A DNA stretch of 64,000 nucleotides from Lunularia cruciata (Eukaryota > Streptophyta > Marchantiopsida > Lunulariales > Lunulariaceae): assembly GCA_948567375.1 (NCBI GenBank), contig OX419758.1, positions 1,555,001-1,619,000 of the forward strand, given 5' to 3'. The translations under genes and the position numbers were made by a program. Shown in pieces: positions 1 through 11,211 of this stretch (positions are counted from its first letter, which is position 1; every line of letters starts with the position of its first letter). The notes below the pieces were generated by a model. The model did not search any database, was not told the origin of the DNA, and was given only the letters and a program-made list of their open reading frames with translations.

Positions 1-290
1 TTCCTAAAAGAACTAGCTCCTTGCTAGACCCTTGTTGAGGAGTTTCTTCCTTGTCAGAGTCATCCAACCTGTTTCTGCTGAAGTGATTCACTTGAAACCT
101 CCATTCTCCCCTTAGACCCTCATGCAAGATAAAATCAACATCCTGTTCTTCAGTTTTCTTCTTCAATCTCTTCTCAAATTTATCTGCCTCTATTCCTCCA
201 ATAAAATGTTGCACACTCTTCTTGTCAATGGTAAGAGCTTTCCCTACCTTTGCTTTTGGTGGCCATTCCACCCCGACTCCTTTACAGCAA
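1..290 (-). pseudogene. A1 gag-pol linker fragment
   Basis: On the minus strand one frame stays open from about 290 to base 1, reading through VEWPPKAKVGKALTIDKK and on to NHFSRNRLDDSDKEETPQ near the edge. It has no start of its own and sits downstream of the A1 gag and its zinc knuckle, so it is probably the stretch between gag and protease. It contains no catalytic motif. It continues beyond the window, so its end and completeness cannot be judged. Confidence 0.45.
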
Positions 291-360
291 ACCCTGTATC
301 ATGAAACTTATGAGTGTACCAAGAATTTATACCAACCTTGCTTTTGTTCTTGGGCAATCT

Positions 361-1726
361 TTAAAATTGCGGGTCATGGTGAACTTGAGAAACTTGAGCA
401 TCTCCCACTAGAGGTCCATCTTGTCCCCGCCTCTTTGTTTCTCCTCCTTGATATTTGTTCTTCTTCTTTTCCATCTCATCTAAATCTGTACTTTGTTTCA
501 TCTCACCCACTGCACTATACACACTAGGCCCAAAAGTAGCAATTGCCATACCTACTTCACGTGTGCCCAAGTGTCTCTCCAGCAGTGCCTTCATGCCTCC
601 TCTGTTCCAGTTCAGCGGTATTGGCTCCCCAGTGTCAAAGAAGGCAACCTTCTTCATTCCGGGCTCTCCCACAAATTTCACCAGCTGCTTATGCAACGCT
701 TCTGATAGCTCATGGCAATCTCTCTTGGCATGACTTTTACTATCACACCACATGCACCCATAGAGCTGTCTCTTCTCTCCGATTGTTCTCGCAGTACTAC
801 TCCCACTCTGCAGCTGGTCGACCTTGGTGGTCAAAGCTTTCAGCCCCTCCATTAGTCGTGATATCTTGTCAACAGCTCCTTCCTTAGCCACCTCGCTCAC
901 TCGCTATTCCACCTTCTCTCTCCCAGACCCAACCATGCTACTCCGAATAGGCGCTTTGGCTATTGCTTCTTCATCCAACTCTCTCTGCCTCCGCCTGCGG
1001 CTTACCCAGACAACCGCCTCCTCAATCTTTCCCCACTCTACCGCTCCCAATCGATCAGGTTGGGAGCAAATCAAGTGCATACTCCAACTCATCCCACAAA
1101 TGACTATCTACAGCTCGCAGAAAGTAGTTAGACCTCTGTAGTCTAATGGCCTCAGCTTCACAAGCTGACAGATGCCCCAGTCTCTTGTTAAACTCTCTTA
1201 GGAGATCTTGAGGCCCCAAGTTTTTACTCCTATCGTTCACCCAATCCAAGAACATGGCCTGGGTGACCCAATCTGCATCTTGCAGCAAGAATTCCTCCTT
1301 CATCATCTGGGAGAACTCCTCCCATGTCTCTGCCCCTCTCACCAAGCCCTCAACCACCTTCTTGATTTCAATCTCCACCAGCTTAGGGAACCTTGCAATG
1401 GAAACCTTCTCATCAAGACCATGAAGCTTAACCTCTCTCCAGTAGACCTTCAGGTACTTAGTCACATCCTTACCATCAAATTCCCCCCGCTGGTCCACCA
1501 TAGCACGCAAACATTTTGTGACTTGCAAAGACTGCACCTTCACCCTGTCTCTTTCCTCATCCTGATCCTTCATGGCTCTCATGGTTGCCATGACAATCAG
1601 TGAGATCTCCTGTTCCCTTGTCATAGCTGCAGATGAAGCCTCTGGGCCCATCTCTACCTCAGCACAGCTCACCTCCTCTCCACTTAGATCAGTCCAATCT
1701 GTCCTCGTTCCCTTCCCCAACTCCAC
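361..1726 (-). pseudogene. A1 gag polyprotein (decayed)
   Basis: This is the nucleocapsid/capsid precursor of A1. The frame starts at 1726 (MELGKGTRTDW) and runs open to 1055 through an alpha-helical capsid-like stretch (TWEEFSQMMKEEFL). A frameshift near 1060-1090 moves it to another frame (1092-904); a stop at about 901-903 follows; a third open piece runs 900-361. The last piece carries a CCHC zinc knuckle, CMWCDSKSHAKRDC, with spacing C-x2-C-x4-H-x4-C at about 715-760. The knuckle and the position next to the 5' LTR make gag the only sensible reading. The frameshift and stop mean it is not functional as it stands. Confidence 0.75.
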
Positions 1727-1781
1727 CTAGTCGTAACGTCTAAGCACAAGCCTCGAGATTCTCCAGCATGGTCACCACTTA

Positions 1782-4632
1782 TGTCGTGGGGAACGTTTGG
1801 TCTCGAGAGTGCACCGAGCACATGGCTGCTTGTGCTTAGTTTTCCCTACTGTCCTTCTTTTGGGTCTTTCCCATAGACTGACATTCCTTCCCTACTCCTG
1901 GATTATTGGGAATTTGTCTCTATATGAACCTGTTGTTTCAGTTTCCTTGAGGTTGGCTCTCCCTGAAGGTTTTGTTTTATCCTTGACTTTCATAAAATTA
2001 ATTTTGTCATGCGAGTCTAGTGTTATGGTTTCTACCTCTGCCTGGTCTCATATTCTATTTTCACGTCAGGTTCAAGCTATGGTTTGGGATCTGGCAGTTC
2101 ATAGACCTAGGTCAGGTGGCCCTTTAATAAAATAAGAGAAACAACAACTGAGTGATCTAACCAAACATAAACCCAAGCATCCAGATCATTTACTTAGGCT
2201 ATTCACATGGACCGGACTGAGAGTTCCTAGAATGGAGTTTTCCTCAACTCTAGTCACAATTCATAACACAAATCCGCTTCCAAGATTCATCATTCACCGG
2301 AGTTTCAACAACAACGTTCACAAGGTTGGATAAGTCAAATAGTTCTAGTCAAGACAATGCCTGCCCTAAGGTTGCAACTGATCATCAACTCAGCCGGCAG
2401 TTCACATATATTCTGTCTGACAGCAGACAAGGCAACTCACCCTCCGAACCTCTTCATTCTCCTATGCCCTGTTTTGCAGATCAGATTCACTCCATTCAGA
2501 CAGGCCAACCAACTTCAAATCTTTCTTGCCTTTGTTCCAAATGAGCTGAGCCACCTCAAAATTCTCCTCCTTTTCTTCCTGACTAGCTCCTATCACTGCC
2601 TGTTCAGTCACTCTTCACAACATCTTCCCAAAAAAAATATATCTTTCTTCTTCACTCCTATCCTCACCTTCGGGAGATTATCCTTTGGCAACTTCTGCAG
2701 CAAATCCCCTTCAGACCTGCGAAAATTCCTCTCCAACATTGTCCTTCATCACTCTATCCACATTTTCCCACAAAAACCTTCCTTCCTCAGTCCTGTTATC
2801 ACCTTTGTGAGAGTTTCCTTTTGCTACTCCTGCAGCGTCCTTCAGAACCCATGAAAATTCTCTTTCCAATTCTGTCCCTCAACACTCTATCAACATTTTC
2901 ACACAGAAATTTCTCTTCCTCAGTCCTATTCTCACCTTTGTGAGAGTTTCTTTTGCTACTCCTGCAGCCTGCCCTTTAGACCTGCGAAAATTCTCTTTCC
3001 AATTCTGTCCCTCAACACTCCATCAACATTTTCACACAGAAATCTCTCTTCCTCAGTCCTGTTCTCACCTTCGTGAGAGTTTCTGTTGCTACTCTTGCAG
3101 CCTGCCCTTCAGACCTGTGAAAATTCTCTTTCCAATTCTGTCCCTCAACACTCTATCAACATTTTCACACTGAAATCTCTCGTCCTCAGTCCTGTCCTCA
3201 CCTTTGTGAGAGTTTCTGTTGCTACTCTTGCAGCCTGCCCTTCAGACCTGCAAAAATTGCCCTTCTGTCCAAGCACTTCCTCTCTTGCACATTTGTTCAT
3301 TCCTTCAAGAGGAAACCTTTCTCTCCCCTGCACTCTCAAGCCCTAACAGTACCTGCAAAAATTGCACTTCTATCCAAGCACCTCTTCTCCTGCACATTTG
3401 TTCATTCCTTCAAGAAGAAACCTTTCTCTCCCCTGCACTCTCAAGCCCTAACAATACCTGCGAAAATTGCACTTCTGTGTCTAAGCACTTCCTCTCCTGC
3501 ACATTTGTTCATTCCTTCAAGAAGAAACCTTTCTCTCCCCTGCACTCTCAAGCCCTAACAGTACCTGCAAAAATTTCCTTCATGAAACACTTTCTGCCCT
3601 ACACTTTCAAGCTCTCACATTCGTGCAAAAATTGCCTTCATGCACCTCACCAAAACCCATCACAGTCCTGCAAAAATTGCCTTCATGAAAACACTTTCTG
3701 CCCTGCACTTTCAAGCCCTCACATTCCTGCAAAAATTGCCTTCATGAAAACACTTTCTGCCCTGCAATTTCAAGCCCTAACAGACCTGCAAAAATTTCCT
3801 TTCTGTCCCTGCACTTTCAAGCCCCTTCCTGTCCAACTCGAAAATTTGTCTCCTGTGTGTGTTCCTCTGTCCAAACCCTCCAGCTTCTTGAGAATTTTTC
3901 CTCTTGCCAAACCCCCTCCTGTCCAACTCGAAAATTTCTCTCCTGTGTGTGTTCCTGTGTCCAAACCCTCCAGCTTCTCGAGAATTTCTCCTCCTGCCAA
4001 ACCCTCTCCTGTCCAAACCCTCCAGCTTCTCGAGAATTTTTCCTCCTGCCAAACCCCCTCTTGTCCAACTCGAAAATTTCTCTCTTGTGTGTGTTCCTCT
4101 GTCCAAACCCTCCAGCTTCTTGAGAATTTTTCCTCCTGCCAAACCCTCTCCTGTCCAACTCGAAATTTCCTCTCTTGATTTTTCCCCTGTCCCTAAAGAG
4201 CCTTCCTGACTACTCCTTCATGATCATTCCAATTCCTTTCAATTCACTTCCTTCCTGCCCACCTTCTGTCCTCTGCCCCAAACTCCTCTTGTCATTCCCC
4301 GAAAAAAAACCCCTTGCTCTGTCGAAAATTTTTTCCAACTCCTCTCTCAAAACTCCTCTGTCACTTTTCAAAAACCCTACTCCTTTCTTCTCACAAAAAT
4401 TTCTGCCACTCCTCTCAAAATCCTCTTCAAACTTCCCTCTCGAAATCTTTTGGCATTTTGTGAAAACCCTCAGCCCTTCTCTATCTCCTCACTTTCTCCC
4501 AAAACAAGGTAGCAAAACCACACCCGAGACATATTATCATAAATCCGTGTTCCTTACAACAAATAAAAGAGAAAAGAAAATTTATCACACCAAAAGCCTC
4601 AGGGGTACACATGGGCTATTTTCCCGACGACA
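1782..4632 (-). repeat. A1 5' LTR (about 2.85 kb)
   Basis: Minus-strand LTR beginning TGTCGTCGGGAAAATAG at 4632 and ending CCCCACGAC(A) at 1782. It aligns end to end with A2, A3 and A4: the TGTC...GGGAAAATAG start, a shared stretch around ATCACACCAAAAGCC, and the end in CGTTTGGTCTCGAGAGTG on the plus strand. The centre is filled with minisatellite blocks. Long forward-strand open frames here (for example 3219-4178) are by-products of tandem repeats. Flanking H1 sequence resumes at 4633. Confidence 0.85.
2650..4165. repeat. Minisatellite blocks inside the A1 LTR
   Basis: Four successive tandem arrays with different units. About 2650-3250: period near 132 bp, marked by gagagtttctgttgctac. About 3255-3570: period near 106 bp, marked by cacatttgttcattcc. 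About 3560-3800: period near 60 bp, marked by aaaattgccttcatgaaaac. About 3800-4165: period near 90 bp, marked by ctgtccaactcgaaaattt. The blocks abut, so the array looks like serial local duplication. Confidence 0.8.
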
Positions 4633-4727
4633 ACACATGAGGGAAAATTGATAGTGACAGGAGCATGCAAGAGGTGTGATTTCTTGGTAGAAACTGAAAG
4701 TGAAGAAAGACAAAGAAGGCATACCAC

Positions 4728-4734
4728 TATAAAA
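4728..4734 (+). promoter_or_regulatory. TATA box upstream of the LTR-embedded frame (H1 5' LTR)
   Basis: TATAAAA lies about 170 bp before the ATG at 4902. It is conserved at 17429-17435 in the H1 3' LTR and as TATAAAA at 54882-54888 in H3, always within the same local context (ccactataaaatttggg or similar). Confidence 0.55.
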
Positions 4735-4901
4735 TTTGGGCTAGAGAAAAAGCAATGACCAGTAATTTTCCATCACCATTAAGAAGTCATCTTGTGGGAG
4801 ATTGTGGGAAGGGAAGTGTAGTTGAAGATGCGCTGGTATGTCAAGAGGGAGTTTAGAGAGTTAGTCTAGGAATCAATAGGAATAATAGCCCCCAACCCAG
4901 A

Positions 4902-7347
4902 GTGGAAGAGAGAAAGATGGGAGGTGGGAAGAAAAATTCTGAATTCATATTGAGAAATCATGGGATTGGGAGGTTAGATGTGATTGCAAGAATTGAGGTC
5001 TTGAGCAGGCTTTGGATCACAATCCTGGCATGGAACTGGAATGTTAGCTTTCTAGGTTTCATGATTGAGATCATCAAAAGTAGATGTCTCGATGGTCCCG
5101 AGGGAGAAGGGAAGAGAGGAAATCCGGCTTAATGGACAGAGTTGGATTGGAGATTAGAACTTGGAAGAGAGGTGCATGGGTTGCCCCAAGAACATGGCAC
5201 CATGCGCAGAGCATGGTACCATGTTCTTGGCGAAAAGAGAAGTAGCTGAAGAAACCCAAGAAGTGAGAGATGCCTTCTCTTCAAAGCGCACAAAGAATGG
5301 CTACAAAGTGGAGAGCTACAAAGATCCTGTGAGGAGAGGTATTGTAAGTGCACTAATGGTGATCTTGAAGCCGGAGAGAACAACCTACATGATGAAAAAT
5401 CAACTAGTGTTCTTCCACAAAGATGTTTGCCAAAGAGCCAATCAATTGAGCAAAGTGTTTTCACCAACATGCAAGACAAATGGTGTGGAATTTGCTAGAC
5501 AAGTCACCTTCACATTACATTGTGCTTTGTGTAGCCCATTTTTATCTGGGGATGAACTTGCTCAATGCGGCAAAGAGATACAAGATGGTGTCACACTTCC
5601 ATCCCAATTTAAGAAGAGATGTTGATGCGGAGGAGCAGCAGTACATTTTGCAAATCAGGAGTAGCAACGAGTACTACATGCAGATGGGGCAGAGCATGTA
5701 GGTGAAGGTAAACACTCTGAAGTCAAAGAAGAGGAGTCGACAAGGAGAAGAAGAAGAAGTAGCGGCAGCAGGATCTCGGAAAGCTAGAAAGGTGAACCTA
5801 AGGAGCGATTTGGTGGTAATTGCATTGTCGGACAAAGAGTCAAAAGGGGAGGCTGAGTGCAAGGAGGAAGACTTGAAGCAGGAAGAAGAACCTAAGTTCA
5901 TGCTGCAAAGTGGGAACACAAGTAGCGACAATGATGATGGAGTGGAGATGTAGTCGGTACCCAAAGTGGAGGAAGTAACAATGGAAACGGAAGAAGGAGG
6001 TGACCCAAGAACCAAAGATGAGGTTCTAGAGCAGGAGGAGAAGAGTGTGACTATTCAAAGAGGAGTCTGTTCTTGAAGAAAGGCAAAGTATGAAGTGGGA
6101 CCAAGTAAGGTAAGAGAAGTGGAGAGTGGAAGTTTGGGGAGCAAAGGATCCATTCCCATAAGGCAATTGCGGCTGAGAAGATGGGTATCAAGAGAAGAAG
6201 AGGTGAAGAAGGAGACAAGTCTGCAAGTCGAGGTAACCCCGAGTGAAGGAGTGAGTATTTGCGAGAGATTGTGTGCCCATTGTTAGTAAAGTTGGAGCAC
6301 AAGAAGAAGGAGATGCAGTTGAAGTGCTTGGAGGTGAAGACTATGTTGTAGGTGTTAGCGAGATTAGAAGAAGAGACCTCGGGATTGAAGAAGAGTGTAA
6401 TCCAAGGTGAGAAGGAGAGAGAAGTACTACAAGTAGATGTAGTAGAACAGAATCAAGTGATTGAGAACTTTAAGAAGGAAGTGGGGAGTAGAGAGAATAA
6501 TACAGTAGAATGACATAGTAAGAGAAAGACAAGTAGCAGAGAATGAGATCTTGAAACAATAGTTTGTTGATTTACGACTTGAGATTATTCATGCTATGGC
6601 AAGGGTAGTAGAGAAGGAGCAAGAGCTCCATGGAGAAGAAGCAACTCTGGAAAATAGAATTGACGGTGAGATCTAGAGAAGAAGAAAGATTGAGAGAGTT
6701 AGTCCGTAATCTAGAAGAGAAGATTGTGTAGAAGGAGAAGGAGAAGGAAACAGTGAAAGCAAAGTTTGAGGCAAAACTAGTGATGTACAAAGAAGATTGG
6801 CTTGCAGATCAAAGAACATGAGAGAAGATTGAGACTCAAGCCATTGAAGGAGATTGTGACAAAGATGAACGCAATGTTGAGTATAGAAGCCAACGTGCAA
6901 ATTGAAGAGACGAGGTTGCATGAGTTGAAGTTGGTACTGCAGGAGACAAGGAGGAGAAATGCAAAGGATAAAGATTTAAATGCCTTGCTTATTAGGCTTA
7001 GAACTCGTGTAGATAGGAAGATATTAGAAGTAGAAGATAATATCACAATTAGATTAGATTTAGTGAAATTGGAGATAGATAAACTTTGGAAGGATGTGAG
7101 CGTGAAACCCAAAATAGATGATGTAGGAGTACAAATATCTTTAGAGTTACCATCAGAGGTATTATAGAAGAGTGGGTTGGGAGATAAAGAGTTAGATAGA
7201 TTACCTACTAGTGTAATTGTAGATCAGAGTGAAGAATTGTTGGAATTGGTAGAGGAATTAGGAGTTGTGAAACCTGAGGATAGAGTAGTAAGTGAAGTTA
7301 CTTTGGGATTGGAAGCCGAAGAAGAAGTAGACATTGGATCGGAGTAG
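4902..7347 (+). pseudogene. LTR-embedded ORF of the H family, copy 1 (unknown coiled-coil protein)
   Basis: A decayed frame of about 800 codons from MEERKMGGGKKNSEF (4902) to a stop after VDIGSE (7347). I do not recognise the protein. The N-terminal 200 residues contain conserved blocks (DVIARIEVLS, KNGYKVESYKD, LKPERTTY, FFHK). The middle is acidic with a KKRSRQGEEEEV basic patch that could be a nuclear signal. The last 300 residues are a K/E-rich coiled coil (ADQ.RE.R.RLKPLKEIVTKMNAML). Stops and frameshifts break it, for example after GKRGNPA (5132) and within 6240-6800. It lies inside the LTR, not between the LTRs. A distant likeness to plant transposon-associated mobile domains is only a guess. 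Confidence 0.6.
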
Positions 7348-7464
7348 TCACAATTTTGAGATCTAAGGGGGCATATATGAAGAGGTGCATTGTCATTTTG
7401 GATTTGCAGGTAGGAAGAGTTGTTATGAAATAATATAGTTGTTAGTAATTGTCGTTTGCTTCAC

Positions 7465-7493
7465 TATTTAAGAGTGGCATTTGCAATAAAATG
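7465..7493 (+). promoter_or_regulatory. Second TATA-like box and AATAAA in the H1 5' LTR
   Basis: TATTTAAG at 7465-7472 is followed by AATAAA near 7485-7490. The TATTTAAGAGTGGCATT block recurs at 20158 (H1 3' LTR) and 57582 (H3). Its position, about 120 bp after the embedded frame and 650 bp before the LTR end, suits the promoter/R region for the element's genomic RNA. Confidence 0.45.
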
Positions 7494-8148
7494 TTGTTCA
7501 GTGCTCATAATTTCTAAGAATAGATAAAGCAAAGTGCTATGAAGCAGTGCTTGTGGTTTGAGCTTAATTTCAAGTATCAATTTTGTGTTTGTGTTTGTGA
7601 GTGTTGGGAGAATTTCAAAGTGCAAGTCAATGTGCGTGTTGGATGTTGGATTCCGCAACCTTAATCTTTGTTCTATGTGTTTGATCTTGAGTGAAGTGCA
7701 ATCGGAGCAATGCCTTGATAGATCTGAGAGGAATTGTAGTGTTGGTAGTATTTTGCATTTGTGAGTGTAGCGTTGAGTTGATGTGAAGCAATTTAAATTG
7801 AGGAAGTTGTGCCTTCAATAGAGGGGTGGAACACACTTTTGAGGCAAAGTTGTTTTGCAGTGAAGTGCCATTTTTGGGAGAGCCTGAATCATCACAATCA
7901 AGATTGTTTGGAAAGATTTGATAGAGTTGTGATTAAGGAGTGTTAATTTGTGATGAGACTATGAGTCAGTGCTTGTTACTCTCTTTTGGGTGTAGTTGCT
8001 ACCTGAGAGATTAAAGACAAAATCAAGAAGGACTACATTGTGACATTTGACTTTGTATTTATACATTTTTGAATTGTATCTTTATGGGAACAAACTTTAC
8101 TTACCCGATTATTGCAAAAGTGATATTTGCTGGTTGTCACATGATTTT

Positions 8149-8166
8149 TGGCGCTGCTGCCGGGGA
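8149..8166 (+). other. H1 primer binding site (tRNA-Asp type)
   Basis: TGGCGCTGCTGCCGGGGA starts seven bases after the LTR end and differs at two positions from the TGGCGCCGTTGCCGGGGA site used by many plant Athila/Tat elements. It fixes 8141 as the LTR end and therefore places the 800-codon frame inside the LTR. Confidence 0.85.
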
Positions 8167-8274
8167 TACAAATCTCAGAAGTGGAAGAATACAAAGCCAA
8201 TTTTGAACTGGGGTATTAAAACAATATGAATGTCTTCATTGAGAGAACAACTGGAAGAGAGAGTTTGAAGACAA

Positions 8275-10323
8275 ATGTTGCAGCATGAAGAAGAAGAACA
8301 CTTGAAGATCCAATCCACTTTTGACAAAACTGATCTAGAGTCGTTTGACTTTCAACTTCTTCATGATGTGCAAGAAGCCCTGCAAGAACTTGACCAAAAG
8401 AAATACAAAGGCGGTTGGCAAGTCCACTTTGCATCTCCATCTTCCAAGAAGAAGAAAGACTCAAGTGGGTAGACATATTTGCTATGACCCAATGCACTAA
8501 CTTCCCCTAAAGTTGTAAAGGAAGTTGTGTTTCTAAAGGACTTTGTTCAAGAAAAGACAACATAGACACTAACGGAAGAAGAGTGCAACACCTTCTACGC
8601 ACAATTCCTTGATTATCTTGAAGGAATTTTGAAGAACACTTTGAAGGTGTTGAGCTTGAGTCTTCCACTCGGGTTGAAGTAAACATACTCGGAGAAGAAA
8701 TTGTCAAGGAAGACCTTATTGTGAACTTGACTCATTAAAACCCCTGGGCTGACAACACAGCGTCAATACCAGCCAACCCCTTGGTTCCATCAAGTTTAAA
8801 TTTACCCCAGCCAATCCCAACAAGTCAAACAATGACTTTGTTACTTGTCACCCAATACGCTTATCAAAAATACAAGAGGACAAAACAAGACAAAGACCCC
8901 GATCAATTCATTGAAGAATTTGAAATCATCTCCTTTGCTAACAAGGAACATGACTTGGCAGATTGCTTGCAAATTTTCCCAAGTCTCCTCCAAAAGAAAG
9001 CTCAGAGCTGGTACACCCATGTAACCCAAAAGGGGTTTGTACCGGCTGACTAGGTGGACTTGAGAAACAATTTCTTGGAACGCTTTTGGGAAGTTGACTA
9101 CAACACAAGCGTCTTTGCGGCACTCAACAATTTGGATAAAGGCACAAAGGAGAAGTTGAGAGACTACTTTGAGCGGTTCATGGCACTTTTGAACCAGGTC
9201 CCAAAGCAATTGGGTGTGGTGGGTTACTCCGATGCCCAAGCCATTACCTGGTTCTTGGGAAGACTTTCATCGGAGATTAGGATCTTTGCCAAGGAGAGGA
9301 ATGTAACTTCCCTAGACAAGGTACTCAAACATATCGCCCGCTATGAGGCAGATCACTCTCACTTTGCCGGCAATCAAAGAAACTAGGAGAAGAAAGGCAA
9401 GAAGCCTAGAAGGAGAGCTTCTCCCAATACATCTCCTTCTTTGGAGGAATCCTCCATGTCTTCAAGTTCTTCTTTGGAATCCAAAGAGGAATCAAAGCCA
9501 CAAAGAATACAAAGACAAAAAGCAAAGAGTTTACATAAGGCCAATACCAAGTTGGATGCCATGATAAAGGAGTTTTTGGATTTTAAGATCCAGATGATTG
9601 GAGCAAAGGACCAAAGGAAGCCTCCATCATTTGGCAGATCCAATGTATGGTGCACTGCTTGTGGCAAGTCAGGCCATGCAAACACGGAATGCAATACTCG
9701 TGATGCATTTCCGGTGCAACAAATTGATTGGGTTCCAGGATGGAATCAAGAAGAGGAAGAGTAGGCGGTGTACCAAACCCAAGAGGTATTGCCTCAGGCA
9801 AGCACATCATACCAAGGTCTGAGGTATGGACCAAAGGAGTATAATCCCAATGCTCCTCCACAAAGACCACCAATGAGCAACCAAAATTGACCTCAAAATG
9901 TTACACCCGGAGCATGTTACAATTGTGGCTTGATGGGACATTGGTCACCCAATTGTCTAAGGCCAAGATGGAAAATTGAGTATGTTCCCTTGTGTGGGAA
10001 TTGAAAATGATCGGGTCATATGGGCAACCAATGCCCTCACCCCTAGTTTGGAGGAAGAGACAAAGACAAAGCCTCTAGTTTTTCCGGCAAACATCAGATC
10101 CAAAGTAAAGAATCTGATACAAGCCAAGGTGGGCCAACCCGAGGAACCTCAAGTTAAGACCACTAGTACTCCTATCACCATCATGAAGTGCCCCAAAGTC
10201 AAATTTGAACATGGAGAGACTTTGAATATGAAGCCAAAGGTGAAGATGGTGGAATTGGGAGGAGTACACCAAACACAATATTGTAGCAGATTTGGTAGCC
10301 ACAATTGCAAACATCACATTTAA
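8275..10323 (+). pseudogene. H1 gag with two zinc knuckles
   Basis: The capsid/nucleocapsid region of H1. After an N-terminal piece (8275-8472) and a frameshifted stretch, the capsid core runs from about 8781 with LLQKKAQSWYTHVTQKGF and FERFMALLNQVPKQLG. It has a stop at 9051-9053 and another at 9384-9386. The nucleocapsid has one CCHC knuckle, CTACGKSGHANTEC (about 9656-9697), and a second, CYNCGLMGHWSPNC (about 9920-9960). A piece with VKFEHGETLNMKPKVKMVELGG follows and joins the protease region. Stops at 9762 and elsewhere make it non-functional. H2 retains a matching fragment from 20836. Confidence 0.75.
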
Positions 10324-10360
10324 GCAATTGTGTGAAGACAATAAGCTGTACAAGAGGTAG

Positions 10361-11211
10361 TTGAATTCTACCCTCAAGAAAGTAAGTGCAATGTCTAAGA
10401 AAGACCTGCTTGCCATATATTGTATTGAACAAGAGGATCTAGGATCTCTTGAGGTTGATGTGGAGATTGCAGGGTGCATGATCACATCAATACCCATTGA
10501 TTTGGGTTTTGGTGTGAATGTCATGACCAAAGATACTGCAAATCGACTCGGGTATTACATGTTTGAGCCAACACCCCGAGTCTTGAAATTTACAGACCAA
10601 AGCAGGAGACAGCCATTGGGCATGCTGTCAAACATTACCATGATCATTGGAGGGGTGCCCTTCAAGTTGAATTACATTGTGTTACAAACAGTGACCAAAA
10701 GACCCTGGTTGTATAGTGCCCAAGTTGTGGTGGATTGGCACCAGTAGAAGTTTTGAGGTTCAAGGACATTTCATCCAAAGATCAGAAGCATGTGATTGTG
10801 AGTGGGACAAAGGTTCCCCATCTCGGGGAAACAACTTTGTTAGAAGACAAGGACAAATCTAAAGATGCCTCATCTTTGTCCTCAGAAGACTCCAAAGACA
10901 AAGTCCAAGTCAATTACTTAGAATATTACGAGGTGAACATAGAAGACAAAGACCCATATGACCTCACCTTGGTTGAGCATGACTTGGAGGAAGTGGGTTT
11001 GATGGCAGCTCGACTCAAATTAAGCCGAGTGAGTCATGTCAAAGGAGTCATCAACCTCGATGACTATCAAGATGTTGTCTTGACCAAAGGAAAAATTTTG
11101 AAAAATTTGAAGACAATTACTTTGGAGGACTTGGCAGGATACACTGTCATGTTTATAGAATTCCAGGATGTATTTGCCTGGTCTATTGATCAAATGCCGG
11201 GTATTCCATGA
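10361..11211 (+). pseudogene. H1 aspartic protease and linker
   Basis: The retropepsin-like protease that processes Gag-Pol. The active-site loop reads IPIDLGFGVNVM (DLG in place of the usual DSG/DTG) at about 10493-10528. It is followed by GVPFKLNYIVLQ and a RPWLYSAQ motif typical of the protease C-terminus. A frameshift at 10735-10747 leads into an acidic linker (KDKSKDASSLSSEDSKDK) and then ITLEDLAGYTVMFIEFQDVFAWSIDQMPGIP before a stop at 11211, just upstream of RT. The order and the RPWL motif support protease; the loop is unusual but is seen in related plant families. Confidence 0.65.

Larger units (their letters stand above)
1..4632 (-). mobile_element. A1: partial long-LTR retrotransposon, minus strand, cut by the left window edge
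   Basis: The 5' LTR (1782-4632) and the first 1.78 kb of the internal region are visible; the rest, including the 3' LTR, lies off the left edge. Orientation follows from gag-like coding running leftward away from the LTR. Just inside the LTR the minus strand reads TGGTGACC about five bases on, a possible but weak primer binding site. The right flank, from 4633, is the interrupted 5' LTR of H1. Three other LTRs of this family occur in the window (A2, A3, A4), all solo. Confidence 0.8.
4633..8141 (+). repeat. H1 5' LTR, right part
   Basis: This segment contains the end of the upstream LTR region, a TATA box, the LTR-embedded reading frame, a second TATA-like box and about 670 bp of tail. It ends GTTGTCACA at 8141, next to the primer binding site. 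The left part of the LTR is separated by A1 and lies outside the window. The same order is seen in three other copies (17336-20835, 54496-58256, 58262-60809). Confidence 0.85.

Noticed and set aside
3219-4178. 319-codon open frame on the plus strand, Ser/Pro/Phe-rich
   Set aside because: It lies inside the A1 LTR minisatellites, where unit lengths keep frames open by chance; A3 and A4 give different long frames of the same kind.
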